A stretch of DNA of 64,000 nucleotides from Alphaproteobacteria bacterium (GTDB lineage Bacteria; Pseudomonadota; Alphaproteobacteria; SHVR01): contig SHVR01000001.1 of the NCBI GenBank assembly GCA_009694185.1, positions 85,379-149,378 of the forward strand. Reading direction: 5' to 3'. A program made the position numbers and the translations under genes. The notes under the pieces are model-generated. The model was given only the letters and a program-made list of their open reading frames with translations. It had not been told where the DNA came from and ran no database searches. Position 1 is the stretch's first letter; every line of letters starts with the position of its first letter. This document shows, piece by piece, positions 61,734-64,000 of this stretch.

Positions 61734-62495
61734 TTAGTCGGGTATCCGCAACGTGGTCGGCGGACCCGCCTTGCCGTTACGGATCTCCTTGTCGCGATCC
61801 TGACGGTAGAGGCTGCGCAGCGCCGCGTAATAGTCGAGCGACGACTTCTCCAGATCGTCGGTCACCTCGATCAGGCGCGCCCGCTGATCGATGCCCTCGG
61901 CGACGCCGGTGGCGGTATATTGCAAGGAGATGTCGGCGATGTCGGCGCCGATGCGAACCGGATTGCCGAAGCCATCGGCCACCCGGCCGAGCATATCGCG
62001 AAGCGAGCTCGGCCCGAAGATCGGCAACATGATAAAGGGACCTTCGCTCACCCCCCAAACGGCGAGGGTTTGGCCAGCGTCTTCGCTGTGATGCTCGAGG
62101 CCGAGTGCTTCGTCCGCCAGGTCCTGGAAGCCGGCGCTGGTCACCGTATTGGTGACGAAGCGCGCCAGGGTCACGCCGGCGCGCGAAATCTCGCCTTGCA
62201 GCAGGTCGTGAATGAAGACCAGCGGCTGGCCTAGATTGCGGGTGAATTTCTGGACGGCATCCTGAAAGGCGTCGGGCGTCACGTCCTTGTAGGCCGAGGC
62301 CAAGGGCTTGAGGACGTTGCGGTCGACGAACAGGTTGAAGTCGAAGATCGGCCGGTTCATGGGCTCGAGCGGATCGTTGGCCTCGTCGAACGCTTCGCGG
62401 GCGATGGGATCTTGGGGCGGTGTGGCGCAGGCCGCGGCCAGCACCAGGACACCGGCCAGCAGTCCGGCGCCAAAAGAACGATTCTGCAACAGCAT
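61734..62495 (-). CDS. mlaA: MlaA/VacJ outer-membrane lipoprotein
   Basis: A 253-residue lipoprotein that removes phospholipid from the outer leaflet of the outer membrane. The ATG at 62495 follows GGGGG; the TTG at 62513 is less likely. The lipobox is VLAAACATP (lipidated Cys near residue 24). DPLEPMNRPIFDFNLFVD and LPIFGPSSLRDMLGRVADGF are the MlaA signatures. It is the first gene of the mlaA-mlaC unit and is divergent from ispG. Confidence 0.93.
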   Translation of the reverse strand: MLLQNRSFGAGLLAGVLVLAAACATPPQDPIAREAFDEANDPLEPMNRPIFDFNLFVDRNVLKPLASAYKDVTPDAFQDAVQKFTRNLGQPLVFIHDLLQGEISRAGVTLARFVTNTVTSAGFQDLADEALGLEHHSEDAGQTLAVWGVSEGPFIMLPIFGPSSLRDMLGRVADGFGNPVRIGADIADISLQYTATGVAEGIDQRARLIEVTDDLEKSSLDYYAALRSLYRQDRDKEIRNGKAGPPTTLRIPD

Positions 62496-62652
62496 ACGAC
62501 CCCCGACACTCAAAAGTTAAGCGGCCCGCCTCATGTCGACCCGCAAGGAATCTAAGTTAATTTACCGGCACCGGCAAGGGGCGTGGTGACTTCCGGCGCG
62601 TCGACCGCACATCTAACCAGGGACAAGTTGATACAAGGTTTACGATCCCGGC

Positions 62653-62668
62653 TGTGACGTGGATCACG
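62653..62668. promoter_or_regulatory. CRP/FNR-like palindrome upstream of ispG
   Basis: TGTGA-N6-TCACG matches the CRP-type half-site arrangement, with one departure from TCACA. It lies 69 bp before the ispG ATG and about 160 bp from the mlaA start, in a 241-bp divergent intergenic region. A possible -10 box TAGGAT follows at 62701. This is a sequence match only. Confidence 0.4.
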
Positions 62669-62736
62669 GGATGTGTACTGCCTTTGTAACAAGTCTGGGG
62701 TAGGATACGCGCCGTTGCAAAACCGCCGAGGTTATC

Positions 62737-63855
62737 ATGAGCGTTAGGCCCTATCGCGACATCGACCGCCGCCGGAGCCGCCAAATCCAGGTTGGTTCCG
62801 TGGCGGTGGGCGGCGACGCCCCCATTTCCGTCCAGTCGATGACCAACACGCTGACCTCCGACGTCAAGGCGACGGTCGAGCAGGTCCAGGCCCTGGAGCG
62901 CGCCGGGGCGGACATCGTCCGCATTTCCTGCCCCGACGTCGAGTCGACGGCGGCGCTGGCTTCGATCATCCGCCAGATCAATGTGCCGATCGTCGCCGAC
63001 ATCCATTTCCACTATCGCCGCGCGATCGAGGCGGCCAAGGCGGGTGCCGCCTGCTTGCGCATCAATCCGGGCAATATCGGCTCGCGCGAGCGAGTGCGCG
63101 AAGTGGTCAAGGCGGCCAAGGACTATAATTGTTCGATTCGCATCGGCGTTAACGCGGGCTCGCTCGAACGCGACCTCCTGGAGCGCTATGGCGAGCCCTG
63201 TCCGGAGGCCATGGTCGAGAGCGCCCTCAACCATATCAAGATACTGGAAGACGAGGATTTCTTCGAGATCAAGGTGAGCTGCAAGGCGTCGGACGTGTTC
63301 CTCGCCGTCGCCGCCTATCAGCAGCTTGCCGAGGCGTGCAACTATGCCCTGCATCTTGGCATCACCGAGGCGGGTGGCCTCAGGACCGGCACGGTAAAGT
63401 CGGCCGTCGGCCTCGGCAGCCTGCTGTGGGCCGGAATCGGCGACACGATTCGGGTCTCGCTGTCGGCCGAACCGGTCGAGGAGATCGCCACGGGCTATGA
63501 GATCCTGAAGTCGCTCGGCCTCAGGCGGCGGGGTGTGACGGTGATTTCCTGCCCGTCCTGCGCGCGCCAGCAATATGACGTGATCCGCACCGTCGAGGCG
63601 CTGGAGGCGCGCGTCGCCCATATTACGACGCCCATGACGGTCTCGGTGATCGGCTGTGTGGTGAATGGGCCCGGCGAGGCGCGGGAAACCGACATCGGCT
63701 TCACCGGCGGTGGCAACGGGACCCACCAAGTCTATGTGGCGGGCGTGCCGCACCACCGCTTGAAGGACGCCAGCATTGTCGACCATCTGGCCGAGATGAT
63801 CGAGAAGAAGGCGAGCGAGATCGAGGCCGCCAAGGCCCTCGCCGCCGCGGAGTGA
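62737..63855 (+). CDS. ispG: 4-hydroxy-3-methylbut-2-en-1-yl diphosphate synthase
   Basis: A 372-residue iron-sulfur enzyme of the MEP pathway that turns MEcPP into HMBPP, the substrate of IspH. The TIM-barrel part has [20 protein letters not shown] and RINPGNIGS, and the Fe-S ligands are in [13 protein letters not shown] and [21 protein letters not shown] site lies before the ATG. It stands as a single gene followed by a strong hairpin at 63870-63900. Confidence 0.97.
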   Translation: MSVRPYRDIDRRRSRQIQVGSVAVGGDAPISVQSMTNTLTSDVKATVEQVQALERAGADIVRISCPDVESTAALASIIRQINVPIVADIHFHYRRAIEAAKAGAACLRINPGNIGSRERVREVVKAAKDYNCSIRIGVNAGSLERDLLERYGEPCPEAMVESALNHIKILEDEDFFEIKVSCKASDVFLAVAAYQQLAEACNYALHLGITEAGGLRTGTVKSAVGLGSLLWAGIGDTIRVSLSAEPVEEIATGYEILKSLGLRRRGVTVISCPSCARQQYDVIRTVEALEARVAHITTPMTVSVIGCVVNGPGEARETDIGFTGGGNGTHQVYVAGVPHHRLKDASIVDHLAEMIEKKASEIEAAKALAAAE

Positions 63856-63869
63856 GCCTACATTATACT

Positions 63870-63900
63870 AAGCCTCGATGAGCTTGACTCATCGAGGCTT
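63870..63900. terminator. Strong hairpin after ispG
   Basis: AAGCCTCGATGAG and CTCATCGAGGCTT form a perfect 13-bp stem with a 5-nt loop, starting 15 bp after the ispG stop. There is no T-run on either side beyond two bases, so it may end transcription in a factor-assisted way or act as an mRNA-stabilising or bidirectional element. Confidence 0.6.
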
Positions 63901-63980
63901 GGCCGGCGCGACCGCGCCGCGCCGCCGATGCGGCGAAAGCCAAGTGCTGGGAGCGCGCGCCCGGCGTTTGAGGGCGTCTC

Positions 63981-64000
63981 GATGATCGGTTTCGATCATC
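63981..64000. other. Short palindrome at the window end
   Basis: GATGATCG and CGATCATC form an 8-bp inverted repeat around GTTT at the last bases of the window. The 80 bp between it and the ispG hairpin contain nothing I can recognise. Confidence 0.3.

Noticed and set aside
1..64000. tRNA, rRNA, CRISPR array, phage or integrase genes
   Set aside because: I looked for cloverleaf ends, regular repeat-spacer spacing and recombinase motifs and saw none.

Overview
The window is GC-rich DNA with the gene density, codon bias and gene content of a Rhodospirillales-like alphaproteobacterium, probably soil or freshwater. Support for this comes from the hpn gene set with ispH and ispG close by, the many class III CoA-transferases, a ChrBA system and a GH17-GT2 glucan-synthase-like fusion. 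Species cannot be fixed from the sequence alone. I found no rRNA, tRNA, CRISPR array or intact transposase.

Region 1 (1-12.6 kb) is catabolic and accessory. It holds a Rieske protein cut by the window edge, two tandem amidohydrolases, a frameshifted periplasmic binding protein, a nitroreductase, two Fe(II)/2-oxoglutarate-type dioxygenases, an alpha/beta hydrolase and a CaiB-type CoA-transferase. These are followed by a SCO copper chaperone with a small membrane protein, a PagL-like outer-membrane protein, a DehI-type dehalogenase homologue and a divergent CobD/CbiB homologue.

Region 2 (12.6-19.2 kb) is a chromate/oxidative-stress island. chrB, an ornithine-cyclodeaminase-like gene and chrA run leftward, followed by a SYLF lipid-binding protein. 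A ChrB-C-domain protein, a superoxide dismutase-rhodanese fusion and a beta-propeller protein run rightward. A palindromic AT-rich promoter region separates the two arms.

Region 3 (19.2-34 kb) is again catabolic: two CoA-transferases, an SDR, an acyl-CoA dehydrogenase, MmgE/PrpD, an LLM flavin monooxygenase with a one-base frameshift, a dienelactone hydrolase and a 3-hydroxyisobutyrate-dehydrogenase-like enzyme. It also carries a VapB-like antitoxin whose toxin gene is reduced to 36 codons, and an orphan response regulator close to a degenerate histidine kinase.

Region 4 (34-41.7 kb) has formate-tetrahydrofolate ligase, the GH17-GT2 fusion, a gamma-glutamyltransferase and an aminotransferase broken by a perfect 16-bp tandem duplication.

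Region 5 (41.8-63.9 kb) is an extended hopanoid locus. An hpnM-like gene, copC, copD and hpnN converge on hpnI-J-K-L. Then come hpnC-D-E, shc and hpnG, which converge on hpnH and ispH. hpnA, mlaC- and mlaA-like genes and ispG follow. Together these can make isoprenoid precursors (IspG, IspH), convert farnesyl diphosphate to squalene (HpnD, C, E), cyclise it (Shc), add and trim the adenosyl side chain (HpnH, HpnG), decorate the headgroup (HpnI, K, J) and move the lipid (HpnN, possibly HpnL/M and MlaA/C).

Three perfect short tandem duplications (12, 16 and 17 bp) and two other frameshifts lie in the first 41 kb. They may be real recent mutations or assembly errors.
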